In this document: positions 17,677 to 27,175 of the stretch, piece by piece | How the letters are laid out: each line of letters opens with the position of its first letter | Position numbering within the stretch: position 1 is the first letter of the stretch | Source: Alphaproteobacteria bacterium | GTDB taxonomy: Bacteria; Pseudomonadota; Alphaproteobacteria; CAAGCB01; CAG-977 | Direction of reading: 5' to 3' | Length of the DNA stretch: 64,000 nucleotides | NCBI GenBank assembly: GCA_900768185.1 | Contig: CAAGCB010000013.1 | Span: forward strand, 62,001 to 126,000 | Translations under genes and position numbers: made by a program | The notes under the pieces: generated by a model | Databases searched by the model: none | Seen by the model: the letters and a program-made list of their open reading frames with translations, nothing else | Told to the model about the DNA's origin: nothing

Positions 17677-17922
17677 TTACAGGAACAACATGATCAACGC
17701 GATAACCAGCGCGTACAGGGCGATCGCTTCGGTCGCGGCAAAGCCGATCAGACCGAACGCGTTGACGTCGTTTTTCACGGTCGGGTTGCGACCAACCGTT
17801 TCAATCATCGTAATCCAAATTTTATACACGCCTTCCGCAGCGGTCTTCATGCTGTAAGCGCACAAAGCGGCGGCGAAAAATTTCGCGGCGTCGGCGAAGT
17901 ATTTTGCGTATTCGGCTTCCAT
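17677..17922 (-). CDS. atpE: F0F1 ATP synthase subunit c, divergent inner helix
   Basis: c-ring subunit, 81 aa, two-helix hairpin. The loop GRNP and the proton carboxylate E65 in helix 2 (FAATEAIALYALVIALI) identify it. Helix 1 is odd: the usual GxGxGxG packing motif is gone, and the stretch SMKTAAEGVYKIWITM places K26, E30, Y33, K34 and W36 where small residues are expected. Helix 2 has Tyr (Y70) where proton-type rings commonly have Phe; Tyr at this place is known from Na+-type rings, but the other Na+ ligands (Gln in helix 1, Ser after Glu) are not there. Operon position between a and b' leaves no doubt on identity. Confidence 0.92.
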   Translation of the reverse strand: MEAEYAKYFADAAKFFAAALCAYSMKTAAEGVYKIWITMIETVGRNPTVKNDVNAFGLIGFAATEAIALYALVIALIMLFL

Positions 17923-17964
17923 GTTCGTATCCTTCCCAAATAAAGCACTTCACAAAACAACGAG

Positions 17965-18693
17965 TTAATGCGCATGCAGCGCATCGCTCAGATAAACACA
18001 GGTCAAAATGGTGTAGATGTAAGCTTGCAAAATCGCAATTCCCATTTCGAACACCGTCAACAGCGAGATGAAACCCAACGGCAACCACCCGCCCCAAAAA
18101 CTGAGAGAATAAATAAAGCCGGCAATCACTTTGAGCATGATGTGACCCACCATCATGTTCACGGTCAAACGCACCGTCAGACTGAACGGCTTTGAAAAAA
18201 ACGAAATGATTTCAATCGGCACCAAAATCGGCGCAATCGCGAACGGCGTTCCGGACGGGAAAAAGTTCGTGAACCAGTTTAAACCGCGCTTTTTCAATCC
18301 GGCGACGACCGTTACCAAAATCGCGAACACCGACAGAGATCCGACCGCGGCGAAATGGCTGGTGTAGGTGAAGCTGTACGGCAACAGCCCCAGCAGATTG
18401 CCCAAAACGACAAACATGAACAGCGTGAAAATGAACGGAACGAACTTTCGACCTTCGGGACCGACCATTTCGTTAATCATGCCCGTCACCAGTTCGTACA
18501 CGATTTCCGCGACGGATTGAAGTTTTGTCGGAATCAGGCTGCGCTTGCGCATCGCGATGATGAAAAACGCCGCGCAAACAATAACCGCCAGCGCCATAAA
18601 CAGGGACGAATTTGTGAAAGACAGATCGATTCCGTCCACTTTGGGCAGTTTGACGACAGGCTTGATTTCAAATTGTTCTATCGGACCCGACAC
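17965..18693 (-). CDS. atpB: F0F1 ATP synthase subunit a
   Basis: Subunit a, 242 aa, integral membrane stator forming the proton half-channels beside the c ring. The essential Arg is in KPFSLTVRLTVNMMVGH; the last helix ends LQAYIYTILTCVYLSDALH as usual. The family motif around the Arg is somewhat altered (LTVN instead of LFANM). This may reflect co-evolution with the divergent c subunit, although that is inference. It lies 3 bases after atpI and 42 before atpE. Confidence 0.95.
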   Translation of the reverse strand: MSGPIEQFEIKPVVKLPKVDGIDLSFTNSSLFMALAVIVCAAFFIIAMRKRSLIPTKLQSVAEIVYELVTGMINEMVGPEGRKFVPFIFTLFMFVVLGNLLGLLPYSFTYTSHFAAVGSLSVFAILVTVVAGLKKRGLNWFTNFFPSGTPFAIAPILVPIEIISFFSKPFSLTVRLTVNMMVGHIMLKVIAGFIYSLSFWGGWLPLGFISLLTVFEMGIAILQAYIYTILTCVYLSDALHAH

Positions 18694-18696
18694 GTT

Positions 18697-19056
18697 TTAT
18701 TCCTTTTCCCCCGAGGTTTCCCGCTTTTCACGTTGACGTTCGTCATATAAACGTAAAAAACGCACCGCGTTCAAAACGCCCGCCGCGCACCCCGTTATCA
18801 AAAACACGGCGATGAAAACGGGACGGGTGTTCAACCATTTGTCCAATCCGTATCCCGCAGCCAAGCCGCATATCACCCCGGCAATCAAGTCCGAAACAAC
18901 ATTAAACGCTATCCATATCGCCCGTCCGATCGGGTGAGGGGAATGCGTTTCCCGATTTGCCGATTCGTCAAGCGTTTGTGCGCGTAATGCGTTCAAACGC
19001 TGTTCGATTTCCCGCAAATCATTCGGGAGCGGACGTTGTTCCTGCGGCGTTTTCAT
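18697..19056 (-). CDS. atpI: AtpI/AtpZ-type accessory protein of ATP synthase
   Basis: 119-aa membrane protein heading the F0 operon. A hydrophilic N-terminal half (~45 residues) is followed by two membrane helices (ISVVSDLIAGVICGLAAGYGLD-like segment and VFIAVFLITGCAAGVLNAV). This AtpI type assists c-ring assembly or Mg2+ handling in other bacteria. The gene starts about 10 bases after the predicted transcription start, giving a very short leader. Identity rests on position and the GYGLDKWLNT turn. Confidence 0.85.
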   Translation of the reverse strand: MKTPQEQRPLPNDLREIEQRLNALRAQTLDESANRETHSPHPIGRAIWIAFNVVSDLIAGVICGLAAGYGLDKWLNTRPVFIAVFLITGCAAGVLNAVRFLRLYDERQREKRETSGEKE

Positions 19057-19071
19057 GTCCGAAGCGGTTGT

Positions 19072-19100
19072 ATTTTATAAAGCGGAAAAAACAAAGTCAA
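19072..19100 (-). promoter_or_regulatory. Promoter of the F0 ATP synthase operon
   Basis: On the minus strand TTGACT, 17-base spacer, TAAAAT: near-consensus. A 9-bp perfect inverted repeat (AAAGCGGAA at 19079-19087, TTCCGCTTT at 19105-19113 on the + strand) encloses the -35. It might be an operator or a stem ending the preceding DsbA-like transcript. Confidence 0.7.
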
Positions 19101-19111
19101 GGGATTCCGCT

Positions 19112-19903
19112 TTACGGAGCCGTCATAACGGGCGCGGCGGGTTCGTCGGGATATTCGGGCAACCATTCGCCTTTGTACGTTTTTTTCAGCTTGTCGATCA
19201 GCGCGTCGACCGCTTGTCCGTCGGGGGCGCCCTCTATGCGTTCGGTTACGCCGCCCAGCGTGAAAATCAAAGTCGGCGTTGCGTGCAATTTGTATTTCAT
19301 CGTCATCAGGTTGCGGTCGCGAATCAGGCGTTTGGTCGCAGATTCGTCCGTGGCGCAGGCGACCGTCATGTCTTCGGACAAACCGGCGAGACGGGCGTAG
19401 GGCATCAAAGCTTCCAACACGTTCGGCGCGACAGCCCATTTCATCTGGTTTTCAAACAGCGTGTCCATAAAGGCGTCGTAACTGTCGCCCGTCAGACAGC
19501 GCGCGATTTGCGATCCCCGCAGAGCGCGCTCATCCAGAGGAAAATCGCTGAGAATGATTTGCGCCTGACGGTTGGCGACGTAGTTTTTTTTCAGGTACGG
19601 CACCAGCCGGGTGTGAACGGTGACGCAATGCGGGCACGTCAGCGATGTGAAAATATTGATTTTCAGCGGCGCTTTCGGATCGCCGATCGTTTTTTCCGAA
19701 AAATCGAAAACGGGCTTGATTTCCGTTTCCGCCGTTTTTTCGGATTTGACGACGGGAACAGGCTGTTCGACGACGGTCTGTTCGTTTGAACGCGAGAAAA
19801 AGTTTTTAATCTTTTGCAGCCAGCCGTCGGCGGCAAAGGCGGGGGCGGACGACAATGTCAGCGCCAAAGAAAGAACAAGGAATCCTTTGATGTTTTTTCG
19901 CAT
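19112..19903 (-). CDS. DsbA-like periplasmic thiol-disulfide protein
   Basis: 263-aa exported thioredoxin-fold protein. Signal peptide MRKNIKGFLVLSLALTLSSAPAFA, a ~45-residue linker, then a DsbA/DsbG-like domain with active site C90-P-H-C93 (FTSLTCPHC) and the cis-Pro loop HATPT. CPHC is the strongly oxidising DsbA type. The helical insertion and a short Pro-rich tail (PEYPDEPAAP) follow. It probably forms disulfides in exported proteins such as the Cys-rich pilin-like adhesin at 50.7 kb and works alongside DsbD at 31.8 kb. It sits just upstream of the atp operon promoter. Confidence 0.88.
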   Translation of the reverse strand: MRKNIKGFLVLSLALTLSSAPAFAADGWLQKIKNFFSRSNEQTVVEQPVPVVKSEKTAETEIKPVFDFSEKTIGDPKAPLKINIFTSLTCPHCVTVHTRLVPYLKKNYVANRQAQIILSDFPLDERALRGSQIARCLTGDSYDAFMDTLFENQMKWAVAPNVLEALMPYARLAGLSEDMTVACATDESATKRLIRDRNLMTMKYKLHATPTLIFTLGGVTERIEGAPDGQAVDALIDKLKKTYKGEWLPEYPDEPAAPVMTAP

Positions 19904-19966
19904 TTCGCAAGCTCCGTTATCAAAAAAACGATTTTCACTTATAAACCAAAAAGAATCGCCTGTTAA

Positions 19967-21636
<1,670 letters not shown>

Positions 21637-21731
21637 GCTTTTTGCCTGAAAAGTTTTTGATAAAAATTATAGACAAAACAGACAAAAAACTGTAAGGTTG
21701 ATTTTAACAAGAGTATTTTTAGGAGTTCGAC

Positions 21732-22823
21732 ATGTCCGAAGTCATCAGCAACGCTTTTGAAAATCAGCAAACCGTCACGCCCGTTAAAAAAGACGTTGAA
21801 CCGTCCTATCCCTATCTGGTCTATGAAAGCCAGCAGGATTTGGACAGGTTGGAAGCCGCTTTGACGGAATTACGCAAAACAAAAACGGGGGCGCAGCTGA
21901 TCGCCGATGCCACCGAACACAAAACGCCGATCCGTCTGAATGGGGCGATGCGCGCTTACGGTTCGTACGATGAGGTGACGAACGATTTGAAAATCAACGC
22001 CAACAATGACGAAAACCGCATGGTCGGCACTTTGGCGCACGAATTGCGCCACGCCCAGCAGTTCCAGAAAGGCATCTTGCTGGACGCCTATCTGGATACG
22101 CCGAAAACCTATATTCAAAATCAGGCGGCGATTGAAGCCGACGCGTCCGCCACGTCCTGCGCCGTTTGCTACGAACTGGCTTTGCAGGGCAACGACAAGC
22201 CGTTGGAAGCGTTGCGTCAGAAAGATCCGCATATCGTCAATCCGTTCCAAAACGCCGCCGTCCAGGGCGGTTTGTCGGACGGTTCGGCTTATCGGGCGGG
22301 GTTCAAAGGCTGGTTCACCGATTACTGCACGCGCGACAGCTATGATATCCTGTATATCAAAATGGCGCGTCAACGCCGTTCCAACTGCACGCGCGAGGAA
22401 GAAGACAAGAAATTCGAGCGTGTCGTTCCCGTCGCCGACGTTGTTGAAAAAGTTTGCACCTGCAACGGAAAACCGTACATGAGCCGCCAGGAAACCGAAG
22501 AGTTCTTCTCGACTCCCGATGCCAGCACGGTGTCGTTCGAGCGGTTCAACAACATATTCGGCAACTGTTGCATGAAATTCGGTTTGAAATATGACGATAT
22601 GGAAAACGAAATGAAAAACAGACTGGGGCTGACCATGCGCCCGCATTTCGATTTTATGCCGCGTCCGCCGAAAACCGAACCGTTGCCGATCCCGACCATC
22701 GCGTCCCGTCAGGCGCAGGCGGCTGAAAAAATCGCCGCCGCGAAACAGGAAAAAGCCGCGGAAAACAAAGCGAAAATCCCCTTTAATGCGCTGTTGCAGA
22801 AAAGAGCCAATCAGGGAAAATAA
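21732..22823 (+). CDS. DUF6782-like putative metallopeptidase
   Basis: 363-aa protein without signal peptide or membrane segment. A gluzincin-like zinc motif is visible: H103-E-L-R-H107 (GTLAHELRHAQQF) with a possible third ligand E135 in AAIEADASATS. This matches the pattern of the DUF6782 family. The middle region is Cys-rich (CTREEEDKK, CTCNGKP, GNCCMKFG) and the last 60 residues are Ala/Lys/Glu-rich and probably helical or disordered. It has good ribosome signal (AGGAGTT). It stands between tgt and the phage-type cassette with its own AT-rich leader. Whether it belongs to the cassette or the host is not clear. Substrate unknown. Confidence 0.6.
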   Translation: MSEVISNAFENQQTVTPVKKDVEPSYPYLVYESQQDLDRLEAALTELRKTKTGAQLIADATEHKTPIRLNGAMRAYGSYDEVTNDLKINANNDENRMVGTLAHELRHAQQFQKGILLDAYLDTPKTYIQNQAAIEADASATSCAVCYELALQGNDKPLEALRQKDPHIVNPFQNAAVQGGLSDGSAYRAGFKGWFTDYCTRDSYDILYIKMARQRRSNCTREEEDKKFERVVPVADVVEKVCTCNGKPYMSRQETEEFFSTPDASTVSFERFNNIFGNCCMKFGLKYDDMENEMKNRLGLTMRPHFDFMPRPPKTEPLPIPTIASRQAQAAEKIAAAKQEKAAENKAKIPFNALLQKRANQGK

Positions 22824-22842
22824 AAAATTATAACAAAATGTG

Positions 22843-22871
22843 TTGACATTTGAAAAAATGTATGACATAGT
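22843..22871 (+). promoter_or_regulatory. Strong sigma-70-like promoter ahead of phage cassette
   Basis: TTGACA, 17-base spacer, CATAGT. Just downstream is an inverted repeat TTACAC-8-GTGTAA (22876-22895) near the expected start point, which could be an operator. Confidence 0.6.
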
Positions 22872-22903
22872 GTGATTACACTTGAAGTGGTGTAAATGAA
22901 AGG

Positions 22904-22931
22904 AGCGTCCCGTTCGGGGCGCTTCTTTTTT
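22904..22931 (+). terminator. Intrinsic terminator between phage promoter and first structural gene
   Basis: Stem AGCGTCCC / GGGGCGCT with loop GTTC, then TCTTTTTT. A transcript from the TTGACA promoter would stop here after about 55 bases unless antiterminated. Alternatively it ends the metallopeptidase transcript. Confidence 0.75.
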
Positions 22932-22962
22932 GTCGGAAATTTATTTTATAAGGAGAATCGCA

Positions 22963-23286
22963 ATGGGATTGGGTAAGGGGTTGAAAAAAATCGGTAAGCA
23001 AATGGTATCCGCCGTAACGAATCCGAAAATGCTGGTCAATCCGAATTTGTCCGTGACTGAATTGATGAATGGTGTGCGAGATGATCGCCGCAAGGAAAAA
23101 GCGGCGGAAGACGCTCGCGCCGAAAATTTGGCGGCGGCTGAAATCGAAGCGGCGAACAGAGCGTTTGAAGACGATCTGGATCGCACCCGCCGCGCGTCGA
23201 AAAGAACGAATGTCGTTTTCGGCGGTGTTTTGGGCGACGGCGGCGCGGTCGGATTGGGCGGACGGAAAAATTTGTTGGGGTTGTGA
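22963..23286 (+). CDS. Small phage-type protein of unknown function
   Basis: 107-aa protein opening the morphogenesis cassette. The N-terminus is Gly/Lys-rich (MGLGKGLKKIGKQM), the middle a charged helix (DDRRKEKAAEDARAENLAAAE), and the end Gly-rich (FGGVLGDGGAVGLGGRKN). AGGAG precedes the ATG by 7 bases. The stop TGA overlaps the portal ATG by one base. Small proteins at this place are common before podovirus portal genes, but no function can be assigned. Confidence 0.65.
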   Translation: MGLGKGLKKIGKQMVSAVTNPKMLVNPNLSVTELMNGVRDDRRKEKAAEDARAENLAAAEIEAANRAFEDDLDRTRRASKRTNVVFGGVLGDGGAVGLGGRKNLLGL

Positions 23287-24767
23287 TGAACGCGGAATCT
23301 TTGGCTGATCAAATCATTCGCAAAGCGGACGAATTGAAATCCAAGCGCGCAAATTTCGAAAAGTTGTGGCAAGAGGTTTCCGAACTGGTTTTGCCGCGCA
23401 AAGCCGATTTCACGTCCGTTTCGCCCGCCGGCGCGTCCCGCGGACGGAAGCTGTTCGAAACGACGGCGGTGAACGCCGCTGAAACTTTGGCGGCGGGACT
23501 GCACGGGCTGATGACGAATCCCGCCGGAAAATGGTTTTCGCTGACCGTTCCGAAATTCAGGGACGATCCCGCCGTTTCAAAATGGACTGAACGGGCGGAG
23601 CAGATTGTCGCCGATGAAATCGTCCGTCCGACGGCGGGATTCGCAACCAACATTCACGAAGTCTATTTGGATTTGTCCGTGTTGGGGACTGCCGGTTTGT
23701 ATGTCGGTTGGGACGAGGAAAACAACGGGTTGCTGTTTCAATCACGCTTTCCGGGCGAGTTGTTTTTGGAGGAAAACGCCGCCGGACGCGTTTGCGGCGT
23801 GTATCGTGTTTTCAAAATGACGTCGGATCAAATCGTCAAAACATGGGGAAAGGCCTCTTTGCCCGAAAAGCTGGCGGCGATGATCGACGCCGGTGCGGGC
23901 GGGGAATTTGAAATCGTGCATGCGGTCGTTCCCGACGCTTTTTACGGGCGCGGCGGAGCTTTCGACAAGAAAATCAGTTCGGTGTACGTTCTGAAAAACG
24001 AACGCACCGTTTTGTTTTCCGGCGGATTCGACGAAATGCCGCTGTTCGTTGCCCGTTGGGGAAAGGCGTGCGCCGAGGTCTACGGGCGTTCTCCCGCCAT
24101 GTCCGTTCTGCCCGATATCAAAATGATTCAGGAAATGATGAAGGAAACCATTATTGCCGCGCAGTTGGCGAACCGTCCGCCTTTACTGGTTCGGGACGAC
24201 GATCAATTTGCGCCCGCGGCGACCGTTCCGGGCGGGGTTATCCGATATACGGGCGAGGCGCCGAAAGCGTTTGTCAGCGGTGCGGATTCGGGAGTCGGAC
24301 TGGAAATTATGAACGAAATTCGCGGACGAATCCGGCAGGCTTTCTACAACGACCGTTTAACGACCGTGGACGACGCGCGCATGACCGCGACGGAAGTTTT
24401 GCAGCGCGCGGAGGAAAAAATGCGGTTGCTGGGTCCCGTGTTCGGTCGCCTGCAAACCGAAATGTTGTCGCCGATGATGGCGCGCGTGTTCGGATTGCTG
24501 GTGCGTCACGGCAAGATGCCTTTGCCGGCGGGGGTCGCTTTCGATGACGTGAAAATCGACTATGTGTCGCCGTTGTCGCTGGCGCAGAAACATTTGCAAG
24601 CCAGCGCCGTAATGCGCACTTTGGAATTGGCGCAAGGACTTCTGGCGATTCGACCCGATGCCGCAAGCGTGTTCAACGTTCCTGCCGCCATTCGCAAAAT
24701 CGGCGAAATGTACGGCGTCGGCGCGGCTTTGTTTAACGCGAAAAAGGAGGAAAAAGACGATGAATGA
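23286..24767 (+). CDS. Podovirus-type portal (head-tail connector) protein
   Basis: 493-aa protein matching the T7-like head-tail connector family: N-terminal KSKRANFEKLWQEVSELVLPRK, ETLAAGLHGLMTNPAGKWFSL, then the clip/wing region (GRSPAMSVLPDIKMIQEM) and the C-terminal TATEVLQRAEEKMRLLGPVFGRLQ. Twelve copies form the DNA-entry ring of the procapsid in known phages. The frame is intact and full length for the family. It is translationally coupled to the preceding small gene. Portal is followed by Bbp19, scaffold and capsid genes as in BPP-1-like podoviruses. Confidence 0.9.
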   Translation: MNAESLADQIIRKADELKSKRANFEKLWQEVSELVLPRKADFTSVSPAGASRGRKLFETTAVNAAETLAAGLHGLMTNPAGKWFSLTVPKFRDDPAVSKWTERAEQIVADEIVRPTAGFATNIHEVYLDLSVLGTAGLYVGWDEENNGLLFQSRFPGELFLEENAAGRVCGVYRVFKMTSDQIVKTWGKASLPEKLAAMIDAGAGGEFEIVHAVVPDAFYGRGGAFDKKISSVYVLKNERTVLFSGGFDEMPLFVARWGKACAEVYGRSPAMSVLPDIKMIQEMMKETIIAAQLANRPPLLVRDDDQFAPAATVPGGVIRYTGEAPKAFVSGADSGVGLEIMNEIRGRIRQAFYNDRLTTVDDARMTATEVLQRAEEKMRLLGPVFGRLQTEMLSPMMARVFGLLVRHGKMPLPAGVAFDDVKIDYVSPLSLAQKHLQASAVMRTLELAQGLLAIRPDAASVFNVPAAIRKIGEMYGVGAALFNAKKEEKDDE

Positions 24768-25050
24768 TTGCGTCAGGCGAAAAAAAATCCGCAAGGCGTT
24801 GCAGATCGTCGACGCCTATAAAGCCGTTTTCGAAACGGACGACGGACAGGCGGTGTTGCGTGATTTGGCGCGCAAATGCCACATGCTTTCACCCGTGACG
24901 GACGTTTCCAATCCGAACGGCTTTTCAGCCGCCAGCGCGTTTTACGACGGTAAGCGGGCGGCTTTTTTGGACATTTTGAAAATGTCAGCGTGCGACGGGC
25001 AAAAGCTGGTCGCTTTGTTGCAAGAAACTGAAAGGAACAATGATGAATGA
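24760..25050 (+). CDS. Bbp19-like phage protein
   Basis: 96-aa protein resembling the Bbp19 family of Bordetella phage BPP-1 relatives: KALQIVDAYKAVFETDDGQAVLRDLARKC and AFYDGKRAAFLDILKM. The ATG overlaps the portal 3' end by 8 bases and has AAGGAGG 11 bases upstream, which fixes the start. Its role is unknown; the family always travels between portal and scaffold genes. Confidence 0.7.
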   Translation: MNDCVRRKKIRKALQIVDAYKAVFETDDGQAVLRDLARKCHMLSPVTDVSNPNGFSAASAFYDGKRAAFLDILKMSACDGQKLVALLQETERNNDE

Positions 25051-25573
25051 AAATTTGGAAGATTTGATTGACGACGCCGTTTTTGACGACTTTGGAACGC
25101 TGGCGGAGGAATTGAAGCTGTCCGGCGAACAGGCGCAGGGCATTTGGGATTGGATCGTCGACGGGGCGACGCGCTTTGTCGAAGAAATCAACGATTGCGC
25201 GCACGGATATTGCGATTGCGCCGAACGACGGCTGCGTGCGGAATTCGGCGGCGAATACGATGCGAAAATCAAAGCCGCCCGCGCAATGGTTTATAAATAC
25301 GGCGGCGATGAACTGGCGTCTTTTTTGAAAAAAAGCGGACTTGCCAACTGCGGCGAACTGGTCGGTTTTTTGATGAAAATCGCGGACGCCGCCGCCGAAG
25401 ACCGCGGGCTGGTCGGTGAAAAAGCGCAGATCGTTTCAAACGAAGACCGCATCAAAGCCGAAATCGCCCGTCTGTCAGCCGTTCCCGCCTATATGCAGGC
25501 AAGTCACCCCGATCACGATTCCGTCGTCCGGCAGGTCTACGGTTTGCGAAAACGTCTGTTCGGCGAAAATTGA
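25040..25573 (+). CDS. Phage scaffold protein
   Basis: 177-aa acidic protein. The central part AEFGGEYDAKIKAARAMVYKYGGDELASFLKKSGLANCGEL-like pattern (scaffold families read LRxxWGxEYDxNVxxAKxAxxxFGGxELxxxLDxTGLGNxPxL) identifies a podovirus capsid scaffold; the segment ends KIADAAAEDRGLVGE. The C-terminus is basic and helical (RQVYGLRKRLFGE), as expected for the coat-binding helix. Overlaps the Bbp19-like gene by 11 bases. A terminator hairpin follows before the capsid gene. Confidence 0.68.
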   Translation: MMNENLEDLIDDAVFDDFGTLAEELKLSGEQAQGIWDWIVDGATRFVEEINDCAHGYCDCAERRLRAEFGGEYDAKIKAARAMVYKYGGDELASFLKKSGLANCGELVGFLMKIADAAAEDRGLVGEKAQIVSNEDRIKAEIARLSAVPAYMQASHPDHDSVVRQVYGLRKRLFGEN

Positions 25574-25597
25574 TCCGCCGTTTGAAACGGTTCGGTC

Positions 25598-25623
25598 GCT
25601 CCGTGAAAAACGGGGCTTTTTTT
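25598..25623 (+). terminator. Hairpin with T-run between scaffold and capsid genes
   Basis: Stem GCTCCGT / ACGGGGC (one T-G pair), loop GAAAA, then TTTTTTT, 30 bases before the capsid ATG. It could partly terminate or set an mRNA end. Confidence 0.65.
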
Positions 25624-25653
25624 ATGTCTTGAATTTGAAAAAGGAAAGAAAAC

Positions 25654-26559
25654 ATGAGTACGCAGATTACTAATTCGTTTGTCAGCCAGTACAGCGCCAA
25701 CGTGCAGGCTTTGGTTCAGCAGAAAGGATCGAAGCTGCGCGATTTGGTCGGTTTTGAAAGCGTGCGCGGCAAAACCGCCTTTATCGACCAGATCGGGCAG
25801 GTCGCCGCAGTCAAAAAAACGACCCGTCACGCCGACACGCCCCGCGCCGACACGCCGCACAAACGCCGTTGTCTGAGTTTGGAAACTTATCATTGGGCGG
25901 ATTTGATCGACAATGACGATAAAATCAAAATGTTGATCGATCCGACCAGCGACTACGCGAACGCCGCCGCTTGGGCGATGGGGCGCGCGATTGACGAAGC
26001 CATCGTCGAAGCCGCGCTGGGTGCCGCAAAAACGGGTGAAACGGGCGCCGTGTCCGTCGCTTTGCCGTCGTCGCAAATCGTTGACGCCGATTGCGAAACG
26101 AAATTCACGTTCGACAAATTGCGCGAGGTCAAGCGTCTGTTCGATTCGTGCGATGCGCCGGGGGAAGGGCGTTATATCGTTCTGTCCGCAAAACAGTTGG
26201 ACGATTTGTTGAGCGAAACAAAGGTCACGTCAGCCGATTACGCGTCCGCTAAAGCTTTGGTGCGGGGCGAACTGGACACCTTTATGGGATTCAAATTCGT
26301 CCAGCTGAACGCTAAAAAAAGCGACGGTTCGCTGATTTTGCCCGATGTGATGTCCGCGGCGCAGACGCCCGCCGTAATCGGGCGTTCGTGCTTCGCGTTC
26401 CAGTCCGATGGCGTCAAGCTGGGTATCGGTCAGGATATCGTCGGCAAAATCACCGAACGCGACGATAAATGTTTCGCGACGCAGGTCTATTACGAAATGT
26501 CAATCGGCGCCGTGCGCATGCAGGAAGAATTGGTCGTGAAGATCAACTGCAAGGAATAA
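25654..26559 (+). CDS. Major capsid protein
   Basis: 301-aa protein with the HK97-type capsid layout of podoviruses: MSTQITNSFVSQYSANVQALVQQKGSKLR, then ETYHWADLIDNDDKIKMLIDPTSDYANAAAWAMGR-like region (residues ~77-110) and the C-terminal domain ending MSIGAVRMQEELVVKINC. The frame is intact. GGAAAG precedes the ATG. Hairpins with T-runs stand on both sides of the gene, so its mRNA may be a separate, abundant species. Confidence 0.87.
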   Translation: MSTQITNSFVSQYSANVQALVQQKGSKLRDLVGFESVRGKTAFIDQIGQVAAVKKTTRHADTPRADTPHKRRCLSLETYHWADLIDNDDKIKMLIDPTSDYANAAAWAMGRAIDEAIVEAALGAAKTGETGAVSVALPSSQIVDADCETKFTFDKLREVKRLFDSCDAPGEGRYIVLSAKQLDDLLSETKVTSADYASAKALVRGELDTFMGFKFVQLNAKKSDGSLILPDVMSAAQTPAVIGRSCFAFQSDGVKLGIGQDIVGKITERDDKCFATQVYYEMSIGAVRMQEELVVKINCKE

Positions 26560-26570
26560 TCGGCGCAACA

Positions 26571-26604
26571 GCGGCGGCGGAGGAAACTTCGCCGCCGATT
26601 TTTT
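26571..26604 (+). terminator. Intrinsic terminator after capsid gene
   Basis: Stem CGGCGGC / GCCGCCG with a 12-base loop, followed by GATTTTTTG, 14 bases before the next ATG. Confidence 0.75.
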
Positions 26605-26617
26605 GAAAGGATTGAAA

Positions 26618-27175
26618 ATGACTTCGACTGTTTCCGTTTGCAATCGGGCTTTGTCGAAAATCGGCGACGAATTGATCGTTTCGTCGCTGGACGACGAAAC
26701 CAAAGCGGCACGATATTGCAAAGCTTTGTTTAACGACACGCGTGATTTCGTGTTGCGATCGTATCCGTGGCGTTTCGCTTTGAAACGTTATGTTCTTGCA
26801 CCGCTGAAAGAAAAGCCCTTGTTCGGGTTTTCCGCCGCGTTCGCCATGCCGTCCGACTGTTTGCGCGTGTGGAAAACCGTCGATTGCGACAGCTATCAGA
26901 CCGAAGGGAGGAATATTCTGGCTGACGGCGACGCGTTTTGCTTTATCGGCATTTCCCGCGTCGAAGACGCCGAACGGTTCGATCCGATGTTCGTCGAGGC
27001 TTTGGCGTTGCGCTTGGCGGCGGAACTCGCCGTTCCTTTGGCGGCGTCGACGGCGCTGAAAGACGCGCTGTATCGGGAATACCGCGACTTTGTCCAACAG
27101 GCGAAAACGGCGTCCGCGATGGAAGGCGCGCAAGATGTTTGCCGTCCCGTCGGCTGGCTGGAAGCGAGGGCGTGA
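26618..27175 (+). CDS. Tail tubular protein A-like adaptor (T7 gp11 type)
   Basis: 185-aa protein with the adaptor signature: VCNRALSKIGDELIVSSLDDETKAARYC, then FNDTRDFVLRSYPWRFALKR, then EALALRLAAELAVPLAAS. In T7 this ring joins portal to nozzle. The start MTSTVSVC is chosen because GAAAGG lies 8 bases upstream; a TTG 5 codons earlier is less likely. The stop overlaps the next ATG by one base. Confidence 0.82.
   Translation: MTSTVSVCNRALSKIGDELIVSSLDDETKAARYCKALFNDTRDFVLRSYPWRFALKRYVLAPLKEKPLFGFSAAFAMPSDCLRVWKTVDCDSYQTEGRNILADGDAFCFIGISRVEDAERFDPMFVEALALRLAAELAVPLAASTALKDALYREYRDFVQQAKTASAMEGAQDVCRPVGWLEARA

Noticed and set aside
17677..17922. Na+-type c ring
   Set aside because: Y70 fits, but the Gln of helix 1 and the Ser after the Glu are absent, so Na+ coupling is not claimed.
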